NCBI GenBank assembly: GCA_002083515.1
Contig: LWDN01000067.1
Span: forward strand, 55,948 to 72,807
Length of the DNA stretch: 16,860 bases
Source: Proteobacteria bacterium HN_bin10
Lineage (GTDB): Bacteria; Pseudomonadota; Alphaproteobacteria; Caulobacterales; Aquidulcibacteraceae
Direction: 5' to 3'
The notes below the pieces were generated by a model. The model was not told the origin of the DNA. It did no database searches and saw only the letters and a program-made list of their open reading frames with translations. How positions within the stretch are numbered: the first letter of the stretch is position 1; each line of letters starts with the position of its first letter. Positions 7,510 through 15,272 of the stretch are shown in pieces. The position numbers were made by a program, and so were the translations under genes.

Positions 7510-9771
7510 TCAGCTGCCGCCTACCACGCCCAGCGAGCGCAGTCCGATCCGGATCTGCAGGCTTTCGTCAGGGCCGATATCGCCCCGCTGGGTCTCTGAG
7601 CGGGTGTAGGCGATCTCCAGGAAAGTACAGTCGTCTTCGTAAATTGCCCGAATGTCCTGGCGCAGGTTTATGTCTGAATCGAGGTCGCGGGTCAGGCCGA
7701 ACTGCGCGCGCCAGCCGCGCGCCAATTCGACGCCGAACTCGCCGGAAATTTGTTCGTTGGGATCGGCCGGGTCGATGCTCAGGGAATCGTCGATTGTGAA
7801 GTATCGGGCTACCGCGCTGACGCGGCCAACCTGACCCCGGACCGCCATGTCGAGACGCTGGAACTTCAAGCTCTCATCGTCGAGCCGCATCCGCGCCTGG
7901 GCGCCGAAGCCGCTGCCCAGATCGATCTGTCCGGAGGCTACCCAGTCCGAAACTTCGCCGCCCAGATTGTTCTGGTCGGTGAAGCCAGGGGCCTGCTCAT
8001 CGCGCCAGCGGCGCCCGAACATCACCGTGGCGCTCTCGCCGCTGCGCGCGCGCGCGGTGGCGCGGACCCCGGCGGCGACACGGCCGCCCGGCTCCCACAG
8101 ATCGTAATTGGGTGCGGCGTTCGGCCGGAAGAGATTGGAATCGTCGAGATCGAAAGCGAGACTGTCTTCATTGACGATGCGCGGATCGTCGGCGCCGTTG
8201 CTGGCGAGCGCGCCCATGATCACGGGCTCGACGATAAGGTCGATGTTTTCGCCAGGCCGCATAAACGGCCAGCTGATTTCGGCGCCAACCAAACCGAGCC
8301 CTCGACCGAACGTTTCGTATTGATCGGACGCGGTTTCGACGCGGAAGAGATCGCCCCGCGCCTGTGCGAACGGGCTGAGCACAAGGCCTGGGCCAAAGAT
8401 CATGTCGCGGCGCCACGAGGCGCCTACCGAGATCCGGCCATTGTTGCCGACGAAGGGGCCGACGCCATCGTCCTCGCGCGCCAGCGCCGTGACATTCGCC
8501 TGCAAGCGCAATTGGCCGTCGAGAAGGGGCTCGTCGATGACCCGATCGAATTCCGCAAATGGCAGAATGAAGGGCAATAGTTCCGATGTGTCGGTCTCGC
8601 GGAGCCCCTGGAAGTTCACAAAGGCAATGGAGCTGTAGGAACTGGGTCCCTGGCCGATCGCGAAGAGTTGGGTGATCAGGCGGGTGTCCTGGCCGATGTA
8701 CGGGCCTCGGCGTTCGCCGGCGCCGTCGAGATCGTAACGGCGCAGATATTCGTCATCGTAGATGTGCTCGATGCCGAAGCCCCAGCTCCAATAATCGGAG
8801 AGCCTGAATGCGCCTTCGCCGAACACACTGTAGCGCCAGCGATTGTCGCCGAGACGATCGCCATCGGTGTTGAAGCGCTCTTCCTCGGTGAAGGTGGTGT
8901 CGAGGATGAGGTTTCCCGACCAAAATCTCTTGCGATACTGCAGCGTCGCCAGCGGATTGACGTTGCCATGCAGGCGGATAGAGGCGGTCAGGTCCTGCGA
9001 CGGCGAGATCGCCCAATAATAGGGCTGCTCGTAAAAGGTGCCGAGGCGGCGATTGCGTCCGATATCGGGCGGCAGAAAGCCTGAAGCGCGTTCCACGCTC
9101 GGATCGGGGTGGGCGATGAACGGCAGGTACAAGACCGGCACGCCGATGACTTCGAGCACCGCGCCTTGATAGGAGATCGTCCGCGTCTCGCGGTCCTGCA
9201 CGGCGCGGCGTGCGCGCAGGCTCCACGTTGGCGGACGATCGCCGGTCGTGCAGATCGGGCAGCTTGTGTAGATGACGTTGCGAAGTTCGCTCTCGCCCTC
9301 GCCATGGCGCACCGCAGCGCGCGCCGCGAGCGTGCCGCCGTCGCTCATGCGCGAACGCAGTTCGCGCGCAGCGCCGACATTCATCGCTTCGTCGGCTTGG
9401 ATTTCTTCGGCGTAAGTGACCGAGCCGTCCTCAAGCACAATCTGCACGTCGCCGACGGCGCGGATCTCCCCGGTGTTGAGATCGTAGACCAAGCGGTCGG
9501 CGCGCATGGTGCGGCCTTGGTAGCGCACCTGCACGTCGCCGACGGCGGTGATGGTTCGCGCGGCTTGATCGTCGATCAGTTCGTCGGCTTCGAGCAGAAC
9601 GTTCTCGTTCTGCCCGGCGGGCGGCGGCGAGGCCGATTGGGGCGGACCCGGAAGAACCTGCGCAAGCGCCTGGGTCGATGCGGTCATAGCCAAGGCCGCG
9701 GCGAGCGCCGCCCAGCCGAACGGCATCCGCTCGGCCTGCCTGCCGGCCATTTCCCCTCGGCTCATTCGCAT
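7510..9771 (-). CDS. lptD: LPS-assembly protein LptD
   Basis: LptD is the outer-membrane beta-barrel that, with LptE, inserts lipopolysaccharide into the outer leaflet. The 753-residue product has a signal peptide ending near ALAQ at 38. An LptA-like (OstA) periplasmic domain spans about 57-150, with TITAVGDVQVRYQGRTMRAD and a second AVGDVQIVLEDG repeat. The LptD barrel fills most of the remaining sequence as alternating aromatic-rich strands. Only three cysteines are visible after the signal peptide: Cys171 and Cys174 (CPIC) and Cys715 near the C-terminus. E. coli has four. The listed ATG has a purine-rich AGAGGG just upstream; an internal ATG at residue 3 or 8 is possible. It lies 96 nt after lptG in the same direction. 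Confidence 0.94.
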   Translation of the reverse strand: MRMSRGEMAGRQAERMPFGWAALAAALAMTASTQALAQVLPGPPQSASPPPAGQNENVLLEADELIDDQAARTITAVGDVQVRYQGRTMRADRLVYDLNTGEIRAVGDVQIVLEDGSVTYAEEIQADEAMNVGAARELRSRMSDGGTLAARAAVRHGEGESELRNVIYTSCPICTTGDRPPTWSLRARRAVQDRETRTISYQGAVLEVIGVPVLYLPFIAHPDPSVERASGFLPPDIGRNRRLGTFYEQPYYWAISPSQDLTASIRLHGNVNPLATLQYRKRFWSGNLILDTTFTEEERFNTDGDRLGDNRWRYSVFGEGAFRLSDYWSWGFGIEHIYDDEYLRRYDLDGAGERRGPYIGQDTRLITQLFAIGQGPSSYSSIAFVNFQGLRETDTSELLPFILPFAEFDRVIDEPLLDGQLRLQANVTALAREDDGVGPFVGNNGRISVGASWRRDMIFGPGLVLSPFAQARGDLFRVETASDQYETFGRGLGLVGAEISWPFMRPGENIDLIVEPVIMGALASNGADDPRIVNEDSLAFDLDDSNLFRPNAAPNYDLWEPGGRVAAGVRATARARSGESATVMFGRRWRDEQAPGFTDQNNLGGEVSDWVASGQIDLGSGFGAQARMRLDDESLKFQRLDMAVRGQVGRVSAVARYFTIDDSLSIDPADPNEQISGEFGVELARGWRAQFGLTRDLDSDINLRQDIRAIYEDDCTFLEIAYTRSETQRGDIGPDESLQIRIGLRSLGVVGGS

Positions 9772-9867
9772 CCCTCTGCGACTCCCCAGCCTACCTAACC
9801 GCTTGGCCTTGAAGGCGTCCAGCGCCGGAAGCCGTGCGGGGAATCCTTTCGGCCCGGCTGTGGCGGC

Positions 9868-10968
9868 TCAGCCGTCCTCGACAAAGGCGACCAGCGCCAG
9901 AGCTATGAACATGCCCGCGAGCGGGGCGCTCCAGGCGGCGACCGCCGCCGGGACGCTCTGGGTGATGGCGAAAGCCCCAGCCAGCTGGCTGTAGAAAAAC
10001 AGGAAGAGGCCTATGCCTACCCCCGCGGCGCCCCAGCGGGCCAGGTTGCCCAGGCGCTGCAATTGCAGCGAAAAGGCCGCCCCCAGGCCAGCCATCGTCG
10101 CCAGCAACAGTGGATAAGCCAGCAGCGCTTGCCATTTCAGTTCGTAGCGAGTGGGCGCAAAGCCGGCTTCGCGAGCCTCTCGAATGAAGCCGGGCAACGC
10201 CCAGAACGAAAGCGTCGCCGGGTTGACGAAGCGGTTGATCAACTCGGTGGCGTCCAGGGTTGTGGGTATCGCCAGATGGGTTTGACGCACCGGGCGCCCG
10301 CCCGGCGTGGCCTCCACAAGATCGGTCAGCTGCCAGAAACCGGGTTTCAATTCTGCCGCGTCTGCGTGGATGCGGCGGGTGAAGCGAAGGGCGTCCTGTT
10401 GCTGCTCGAAGAACATGAACGTCGCGCCGCGAAGGCGCGTGCCGCTTTCGTCGACCTCGTCGGCATGAATCACGACTTGGCCGTCTTCGTCGCCTTGGCG
10501 GATCCAGACGCCGTTCTCGCTTTGCGGCGCGGCGCTTTCAGCCAGCGTGACTTCGCGCTCCGCCTCAAAAGCCGTGAAGAGGTAGGCGCCGAGAGGGTTG
10601 AGCGCAGTGATGGCGACGAGCCCGAGCGCGACGCCCACGAAGGCGGCGGGCGCTAGGAAACGCCAAGCCGAGACGCCAGCGGCGCGCATCGCCACCAATT
10701 CGCTGGATCGGTTCAGCCCGATCACTGCCATCATCGTCCCCGCGAGCACGACGAATGGGAGCGTCTGCTCGATCAGCATGGGCGTTTTGAGCAACGTCAG
10801 CCGAAGCGCTTCGAGGATCGAGATTTCGACACGCGTGCCGACGGTGCGCATCTGCTCGACCAAGTCGATCAGCAGAATTGCGGCCAGCACCGCCAGCAGC
10901 GCGATCAGGACGCCAGAAAACACCCGGCTAATCACATAGCGTCCAAGGCGCGAAAACAGAAAGTTCAT
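9868..10968 (-). CDS. lptG: LPS export ABC transporter permease LptG
   Basis: LptG is one of the two membrane subunits of the LptB2FG exporter that pulls LPS out of the inner membrane. The 366-residue product starts at the ATG at 10968, which overlaps the lptF stop as ATGA; longer in-frame extension upstream would run into lptF. It has the family plan: an N-terminal helix after LGRYVISRVF, a helix pair at about 50-105 containing LPFVVLAGTMMAVIGLNRSS and the coupling region SELVAMRAAGVSAWRF, a periplasmic beta-jellyroll domain at about 130-260, then three C-terminal helices. It pairs with lptF upstream and lptD downstream, a complete structural context for LPS export. Confidence 0.93.
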   Translation of the reverse strand: MNFLFSRLGRYVISRVFSGVLIALLAVLAAILLIDLVEQMRTVGTRVEISILEALRLTLLKTPMLIEQTLPFVVLAGTMMAVIGLNRSSELVAMRAAGVSAWRFLAPAAFVGVALGLVAITALNPLGAYLFTAFEAEREVTLAESAAPQSENGVWIRQGDEDGQVVIHADEVDESGTRLRGATFMFFEQQQDALRFTRRIHADAAELKPGFWQLTDLVEATPGGRPVRQTHLAIPTTLDATELINRFVNPATLSFWALPGFIREAREAGFAPTRYELKWQALLAYPLLLATMAGLGAAFSLQLQRLGNLARWGAAGVGIGLFLFFYSQLAGAFAITQSVPAAVAAWSAPLAGMFIALALVAFVEDG

Positions 10969-12095
10969 GCCTCCGCTCCCGCTAGCACCGACGGTCCGAG
11001 CGAGGTTCGCTTCTTGCGCGCCGAACGCCCGCCCAGCATCGCACTGCAGACGAGGATGACCACGATCGGCACGGCATATTGGAGGATGTTGAGTTCGGGA
11101 TCGTCCGCTGCGGCCGCTTGCGTGGCGAGCGCCGACAAACGCACGACAAGCGCGATAATCGCGGCCCACATGATGCGCCGGCCATAGCCGCGGCGGCTGA
11201 ACTCGCCAACCAGGACGCCGACGAGCGCGATGAGCGCCAGCGCTATGTTCAGAAGTGGGGCGGAGAGCCTTGCGTGCCCTTCGGCCAGGAATTGCTCGAT
11301 GTTGCGTTGGTCGAAGTGCGCGGTGCGGTCGGGGAAGAAGAGTTCGAACAGCGTCCGATCCGAGGCCTTGAGGAAGAAGATTTCCGGCTCTTCGAACACG
11401 CCCTCGAACTGCAATACATAGCGGTCGAAATCCAAAACGTCGACCGAGCCCTCCTCGGTTTGCCGCTGAATCTGGCCGTCGCGCATGACGATGGCGGGCG
11501 CGCCGTCGACGGTGACGATGGCGCCGGCGCGCGCGGTGTAAGTGATCGGCGGGTTGGCGCGCGCATCGTTGATCAGCATATCGCGCAATTCACCGCCGCC
11601 GCCGCGCGAGCGCGCATAGAGCGTCAGACCTTCGGCCGGATAGGTGAACGAGCCTTCCTCAACCAGGCTTGAGGCAATATCGGTACGCAACTGATACAAC
11701 ACCTCGCGTCGTTCTTTGAACGAGGCAGGCTGGACAACGACGTTGATGGCCAGATGCGCGAGCGCTGCAAGCACAGCAAGTTGCATAATCGGCCTGGCGA
11801 TGCGCTGGCGCGATACGCCTGCGCCATAGAGCACGGCGATCTCGCTTTCGCTGTGCATCCGGTTGAGCGCGTAGACGACGGCGATGAACACCGCCATCGG
11901 CAGGATCAGTGAGATGAGTTGGGGTAAAGCCAGGATGGTCACCCAGGCGAAGGCCAGTCCCGCGCGCCGGTTGGTGATGATGATGTCGAGCTGATTGAGG
12001 CCCTGGGTCAGGATCGCGATCGCCGCCAGCGCCCCGAGGATCGCCAGCAGCGGGCCGAGCGCCTGCCGGAACACATAAGCTGAAATGGTGTTCAT
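10965..12095 (-). CDS. lptF: LPS export ABC transporter permease LptF
   Basis: LptF is the partner of LptG in the LPS exporter. I chose the ATG at 12095 (MNTISAYVFRQALGPLL), giving 376 residues, typical of the family. The open frame extends 507 nt further upstream, but that part runs antisense through the lptF-pepA gap and into pepA. Features are the N-terminal helix, ILPMAVFIAVVYALNRMHSESE with the cytoplasmic coupling helix EIAVLYGAGVSRQRI, a periplasmic jellyroll at about 130-265, and C-terminal helices around LNIALALIALVGVLVGEFSRRGYG. The C-terminus is basic (RSARKKR). It is the first gene of the minus-strand envelope operon and overlaps lptG by 4 nt. Confidence 0.93.
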   Translation of the reverse strand: MNTISAYVFRQALGPLLAILGALAAIAILTQGLNQLDIIITNRRAGLAFAWVTILALPQLISLILPMAVFIAVVYALNRMHSESEIAVLYGAGVSRQRIARPIMQLAVLAALAHLAINVVVQPASFKERREVLYQLRTDIASSLVEEGSFTYPAEGLTLYARSRGGGGELRDMLINDARANPPITYTARAGAIVTVDGAPAIVMRDGQIQRQTEEGSVDVLDFDRYVLQFEGVFEEPEIFFLKASDRTLFELFFPDRTAHFDQRNIEQFLAEGHARLSAPLLNIALALIALVGVLVGEFSRRGYGRRIMWAAIIALVVRLSALATQAAAADDPELNILQYAVPIVVILVCSAMLGGRSARKKRTSLGPSVLAGAEA

Positions 12096-12236
12096 TGCGT
12101 CCCTTGGCTCGGCGGCCGGCGTCCCAGGGTTTTCCCTAGCGGACGCACTCAGCTTTTCAATCGCCGCGGGCATGGCTACCACTCGCCCGAGCGCGGTTGA
12201 AGCGGGGCTAGAGCCTCCAGTTCGCAGAAGGAAACC
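12096..12236. promoter_or_regulatory. Divergent promoter region between lptF and pepA
   Basis: This 141-bp gap separates the divergent lptF and pepA genes and must carry promoters for both. On the minus strand, TTGAAA (12155-12160) lies 16 nt before TAGGGA (12133-12138), a weak candidate for the lptF promoter. On the plus strand I see no convincing -35/-10 pair. The pepA ribosome site AAGGA at 12228-12232 is four nt before its ATG. That the region is regulatory follows from the divergent layout; the specific boxes are tentative. Confidence 0.4.
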
Positions 12237-13727
12237 ATGGATATTCGATTTGTAACCGCCGGCGGCGGCGACGTGGTGGCGGTGATGGCGACCGAGGGCG
12301 GCGAGCTTCTGGCCGCCGGCAAGGCGCTGGATAAGGCCACGGGCGATCGGATCGCCAAGGCAATGAAGGCCGCCAATTTCAAGGGCGGCCTTGGCCATGT
12401 GACCGACGTGCTGGCCCCGGAAGGCGTGGATTTCTCGCGTGTCCTGGTGATTGGCGTCGGCAAGGCCGACACCGCCGACGGCATGACCGTCGAGCGCTGG
12501 GCTGGGCACGCCGTGAAGCGGGTGCTGACGTCCGGGGCCGAAAAGCTGGTGTTGCAGCCCGACGCGCTGCCGGGCGTGTCCAAGGCGGAATCCGGAGCGC
12601 ACGCCGCCATGGGCGCGCGCCTGGCCGCCTACCGGTTCGACACCTATCGCACCAAGCTCAAGCCCGAACAGAAACCGACGCTGACCAGTGTCGAAATTTC
12701 GATGGACGGTCCCGCAGCGGCGAAGGCGCGCGCCGAAAAGGACGCCGCCATCGTCGAGGGCGTGTTCTTCGCCCGCGATTTGGTCAGCGAACCGCCGAAC
12801 GTGCTCTACCCGGAAAGCTTCGCTGAGCGCCTACGCGATCTCGAAACCATCGGTGTCGAGGTCGATATTCTAGAGCCGGCTGCCATGGAGCGGCTGGGCA
12901 TGGGGGCGCTGCTCGGCGTGGCGCAGGGCTCGTCGCGCCCGGCTCGCTTGGTGGCGATGCGGTGGAACGGCGGATCGAAGGGCGCGAAACCTGTTGCGCT
13001 GGTTGGCAAGGGCGTGACCTTCGACACCGGCGGCATTTCGATCAAGCCCGCCGCCGGCATGGACGAAATGAAGGGCGACATGGGCGGCGCCGCCGCTGTC
13101 GCCGGCGCGATGAAGGCCGTGGCGCTGCGTAAGGCCAAGGCGAATGTCGTCGGCGTGGTGGCGTTGGTCGAGAACATGCCGGGCGCCAACGCCCAGCGGC
13201 CGGGCGATATCGTCAACACCATGTCGGGCCAGACCATCGAAGTGCTCAACACCGACGCTGAAGGGCGGCTCATCCTCGCCGATGCAGTCTGGTACGCACA
13301 GGACAAATATGAGCCGGCGGCGGTGATCGATCTCGCCACGCTCACCGGCGCTGTCATCGTCGCGCTTGGGCACGAGCATGCCGGCATGTACGCCAACGAC
13401 GAAGACTTGGCACACGCGATCACGGTCGCGGGTCAAACCGAAGGCGAGTTGGTGTGGCGCATGCCGCTCGGCGCCGGCTACGACAAGATGATCGATAGTC
13501 CCAACGCCGACATGAAGAACATCTCCGGCAAGCCGGCTGCGGGTTCGATCGTCGGCGCGCAATTCATCAAGCGCTTCGTCAAGGATGGCACGCCGTGGGC
13601 GCACATCGACATCGCCGGCACCGCCTGGAAGCCGGGGCCCTACGAAGACCCGATCTCGCCCGCTTGGGCGACGGGATTTGGGGTGCGGCTGCTGAATCGG
13701 CTGATCCAGAACAGGTATGAGGATTAG
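12237..13727 (+). CDS. pepA: Leucyl aminopeptidase (M17 family)
   Basis: PepA is a cytosolic hexameric aminopeptidase with two metal ions; in E. coli it also binds DNA in site-specific recombination. The 496-residue product has the M17 signature in full. The metal and catalytic residues Lys258, Asp263, Asp281, Asp340 and Glu342 (in VGKGVTFDTGG, KGDMGGAA and NTDAEGR) match E. coli K270, D275, D293, D352 and E354 with one constant offset of 12. The ATG at 12237 has AAGGA four nt upstream. In many Proteobacteria holC follows directly; here a toxin-antitoxin pair intervenes. The gene ends with TAG at 13725-13727, one nt before a candidate promoter for that pair. Confidence 0.97.
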   Translation: MDIRFVTAGGGDVVAVMATEGGELLAAGKALDKATGDRIAKAMKAANFKGGLGHVTDVLAPEGVDFSRVLVIGVGKADTADGMTVERWAGHAVKRVLTSGAEKLVLQPDALPGVSKAESGAHAAMGARLAAYRFDTYRTKLKPEQKPTLTSVEISMDGPAAAKARAEKDAAIVEGVFFARDLVSEPPNVLYPESFAERLRDLETIGVEVDILEPAAMERLGMGALLGVAQGSSRPARLVAMRWNGGSKGAKPVALVGKGVTFDTGGISIKPAAGMDEMKGDMGGAAAVAGAMKAVALRKAKANVVGVVALVENMPGANAQRPGDIVNTMSGQTIEVLNTDAEGRLILADAVWYAQDKYEPAAVIDLATLTGAVIVALGHEHAGMYANDEDLAHAITVAGQTEGELVWRMPLGAGYDKMIDSPNADMKNISGKPAAGSIVGAQFIKRFVKDGTPWAHIDIAGTAWKPGPYEDPISPAWATGFGVRLLNRLIQNRYED

Positions 13728-13756
13728 TTGTGAATTAGGCCAAATTAGCTTATATT
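13728..13756 (+). promoter_or_regulatory. Candidate sigma-70 promoter of the toxin-antitoxin operon
   Basis: TTGTGA (13728-13733) and TATATT (13751-13756) are separated by exactly 17 nt, a good match to a housekeeping promoter, and begin immediately after the pepA stop. The stretch is notably AT-rich for this genome. The spacer contains AATTAG twice with a 10-bp period (13733-13738 and 13743-13748). Transcription would start near 13763, about 25 nt before the antitoxin GTG. Confidence 0.5.
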
Positions 13757-13776
13757 CAGGAATATCCAGATATTCC
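13751..13776. promoter_or_regulatory. Operator-like palindromes for toxin-antitoxin autoregulation
   Basis: GGAATAT (13759-13765) and ATATTCC (13770-13776) form a perfect 7-bp inverted repeat around the spacer CCAG. A third half-site, ATATTC (13752-13757), pairs in turn with GAATAT (13760-13765). These half-sites cover the candidate -10 box and the expected start of transcription, the place where Phd/MazE-type antitoxins usually bind their own promoter. That this is the antitoxin operator is inference from position and symmetry. Confidence 0.5.
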
Positions 13777-13786
13777 GGAGAATGAC

Positions 13787-14068
13787 GTGGACCGTCCAAC
13801 GAAAGTTTCCTCGACAGAGTTCGCAGGCAAGTTTGGCCAATGGTCATTCAAGGCTCAGTCCACGCCGGTGGAGGTGGTGAACAACAAGACCGGCGTCACT
13901 TTGGGGTACTTCATATCCGAGCGCGATTTTCACACCTTGGTGCGCGTGATGGGCGGGTACAACCGTAAGTCATTGCATGCCTCCGAGTTGCCAAACGACC
14001 TGGTGATGGAACTAGAAGAGCCAGTTGCGCCCTACACGCACGAACTGGACGAAAAAGTCGGCGGCTAG
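13787..14068 (+). CDS. Phd/YefM-like antitoxin
   Basis: This 93-residue protein has the N-terminal pattern of Phd/YefM antitoxins: VSSTEFAGKFGQW, then PVEVVNNKTGVTLGYFISERDF, i.e. the short DNA-binding dimer fold with a GYF(I/V)S turn. The acidic, Pro-containing C-terminus (MELEEPVAPYTHELDE) would be the toxin-wrapping tail. The start is GTG at 13787 with CCGGAG six nt upstream; the ATG at 13782 is out of frame. Codon choice is looser than in neighbouring genes (ATA, TCA, CTA and GCA occur), consistent with acquisition. By family it should neutralise the downstream toxin and repress its own promoter. The family call rests on motif resemblance, and the partner is inferred from adjacency. Confidence 0.72.
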   Translation: MDRPTKVSSTEFAGKFGQWSFKAQSTPVEVVNNKTGVTLGYFISERDFHTLVRVMGGYNRKSLHASELPNDLVMELEEPVAPYTHELDEKVGG

Positions 14069-14495
14069 ATTCAAGCCCGTGTCGCCCGAAGCTGGCCTCG
14101 TCATTCCATATTGGTTCTTGTGGAGCAGCCACCACGAGGCGGGCGAAGAGTCCGGACGAAAGGCCCGTCCGTGCGTCGTCGTGATCGCGGTCAAGCGAAG
14201 CGCGGAATTGACAGTGGTTGTTGTCGCGCCGCTGACGCACACGTCCCCAGGCAAGACCCGCCACGCCGTCGAGATTCCGGCGCGCGTGAAGCGACATCTG
14301 AGCCTAGACGCCGCGCGTTCGTGGGTTATTTGCGATGAAGTAAATGAATTCGAGTGGCCGGGCTTTGACATGGATAGGACGCCCGATGGACACCGCGCGT
14401 TTGGCAGATTGCCCCACAATCTTACGCAGCGAATTCGCGAGGAAGTGGTTGCAGCGGTGCGCGATGGCAAACTCAAGAAGACGAGCCGCGATTGA
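14025..14495 (+). CDS. PemK/MazF-like toxin (probable endoribonuclease)
   Basis: This protein of up to 156 residues resembles chromosomal PemK/MazF-type toxins of alphaproteobacteria: GLVIPYWFLWSSHHEAG, then GRKARPCVVVIAV, VVVVAPLTHT, AVEIPARVKRHLSL and ARSWVICDEVNEFEWPG. MazF-fold toxins cut RNA at short motifs to arrest growth. The start is uncertain. TTG at 14025 has AGAAGAG about four nt upstream and overlaps the antitoxin gene by 44 nt. GTG at 14079 gives VSPEAGLVI, closer to the usual family N-terminus, but without a clear ribosome site. The stop TGA shares its A with the holC ATG (TGATG), so holC translation is probably coupled to it. No frameshift or stop interrupts it; activity is not provable from sequence. 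Confidence 0.72.
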   Translation: MRPTRTNWTKKSAARFKPVSPEAGLVIPYWFLWSSHHEAGEESGRKARPCVVVIAVKRSAELTVVVVAPLTHTSPGKTRHAVEIPARVKRHLSLDAARSWVICDEVNEFEWPGFDMDRTPDGHRAFGRLPHNLTQRIREEVVAAVRDGKLKKTSRD

Positions 14496-14938
14496 TGCCT
14501 GAGCTCTGGTTCTACCATCTTGAGAAGAGCGAGCTTGAGCGCGCGCTGCCGCCGCTGCTGGAGAAATGTTTGCAGCGCGGCTGGCGCGCTCTGGTGCGCG
14601 CCGGTTCGGCCGAGCGCCTGGATCAGCTCGACATGGCGATCTGGACCTTCCGAGAAGATAGCTTCGTGCCGCACGCGCGCGAGGGCGATCCCGTCAAACA
14701 GCCGGTCTGGCTGACGGTGGACGGCGGCAATCCGAACAACGCTCAGGCCTTGTTCCTGGTGGACGATGCCGAGCCCGGCGACCTCTCGGGGTTCGAGCGC
14801 GCCTGCCTCGTCTTTGACGGGCGCGATCCCGCCGCCTTGGAATCGGCCCGATCGCGCTGGAAACAGGCGAAGGACGCGGGGCTCGCCGCGTCCTATTGGA
14901 AAGAAAGCGCCGGCGGGCGTTGGGAGAAGCAGCAATGA
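14495..14938 (+). CDS. holC: DNA polymerase III chi subunit
   Basis: HolC links the clamp-loader complex to single-stranded-DNA-binding protein at the replication fork. The 147-residue product begins MPELWFYHLEKSELERALP and keeps the family motifs LLEKCLQRGWRALVRAGS, LDMAIWTFREDSFVPHA and PVWLTVDGGNPNNAQALFLVD. The ATG at 14495 overlaps the toxin stop by one nt (TGATG); a TTG one codon earlier is less likely. Its stop overlaps the ATG of the next lipoprotein gene (ATGA). Normally pepA is the immediate neighbour, so the conserved pair has been separated here by about 770 nt. Confidence 0.93.
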   Translation: MPELWFYHLEKSELERALPPLLEKCLQRGWRALVRAGSAERLDQLDMAIWTFREDSFVPHAREGDPVKQPVWLTVDGGNPNNAQALFLVDDAEPGDLSGFERACLVFDGRDPAALESARSRWKQAKDAGLAASYWKESAGGRWEKQQ

Positions 14939-15258
14939 TGCGAGCGCTGTTGGCTGTTTGCGTTGTGCTCGGCGCGGTCGCGTGCGCGCAGGACCGGCCG
15001 CTTACCTACCGCCAGATGGAGGACCTCTCGCGCCAATCCCTGCGCGAGCAGATCAACCGACCGCAGCCGGACACCTGCCAGATGGCGGCGCATCAATCCC
15101 TTATCGGCGCCGTGGGCGCGGACATAGACCGCGCGACGCTGCCGCCGCTGACGCGCGTCATTTGCCACGATTGCGCTGTCACCATGGATTACAATGCCGA
15201 ACGGCTCAATGTTGAACTGGGGCCTGACGGAAAAGTGGCCCGCCTTCGCTGCGGCTAA
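14935..15258 (+). CDS. Small I78-type peptidase-inhibitor-like (lipo)protein
   Basis: This 107-residue exported protein starts MMRALLAVCVVLGAVACAQ: a short hydrophobic segment ending in AVAC, a weak lipobox (Ala rather than Leu at -3). The remainder fits the I78 inhibitor family: DTCQMAAHQSLIG, TRVICHDCAVTMDY, then AERLNVELGPDGKVARLRCG, with the two framing cysteines that probably form a disulfide. It also has a CHDC pair inside the usual loop. Start choice: ATG at 14935 with GGGAGAAG upstream, overlapping the holC stop; the ORF can be extended 39 nt but only into holC. I78 proteins such as a fungal elastase inhibitor block serine proteases; for bacterial members the target is unknown. A similar gene follows directly. 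Confidence 0.75.
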   Translation: MMRALLAVCVVLGAVACAQDRPLTYRQMEDLSRQSLREQINRPQPDTCQMAAHQSLIGAVGADIDRATLPPLTRVICHDCAVTMDYNAERLNVELGPDGKVARLRCG

Positions 15259-15272
15259 TGATGGAGAGAGAG

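Noticed and set aside
10969..11169. N-terminal extension of lptG by 67 codons
   Set aside because: It lies wholly inside lptF; the ATGA overlap start at 10968 gives the expected membrane-protein N-terminus.
12096..12602. N-terminal extension of lptF by 169 codons
   Set aside because: The extension runs antisense across the divergent gap and into pepA; the ATG at 12095 gives the normal family N-terminus and length.
12870..13847. A 325-codon open frame on the minus strand opposite pepA
   Set aside because: pepA has every catalytic residue in place; the reverse frame is low-complexity His/Arg/Ala-rich and has no family resemblance.
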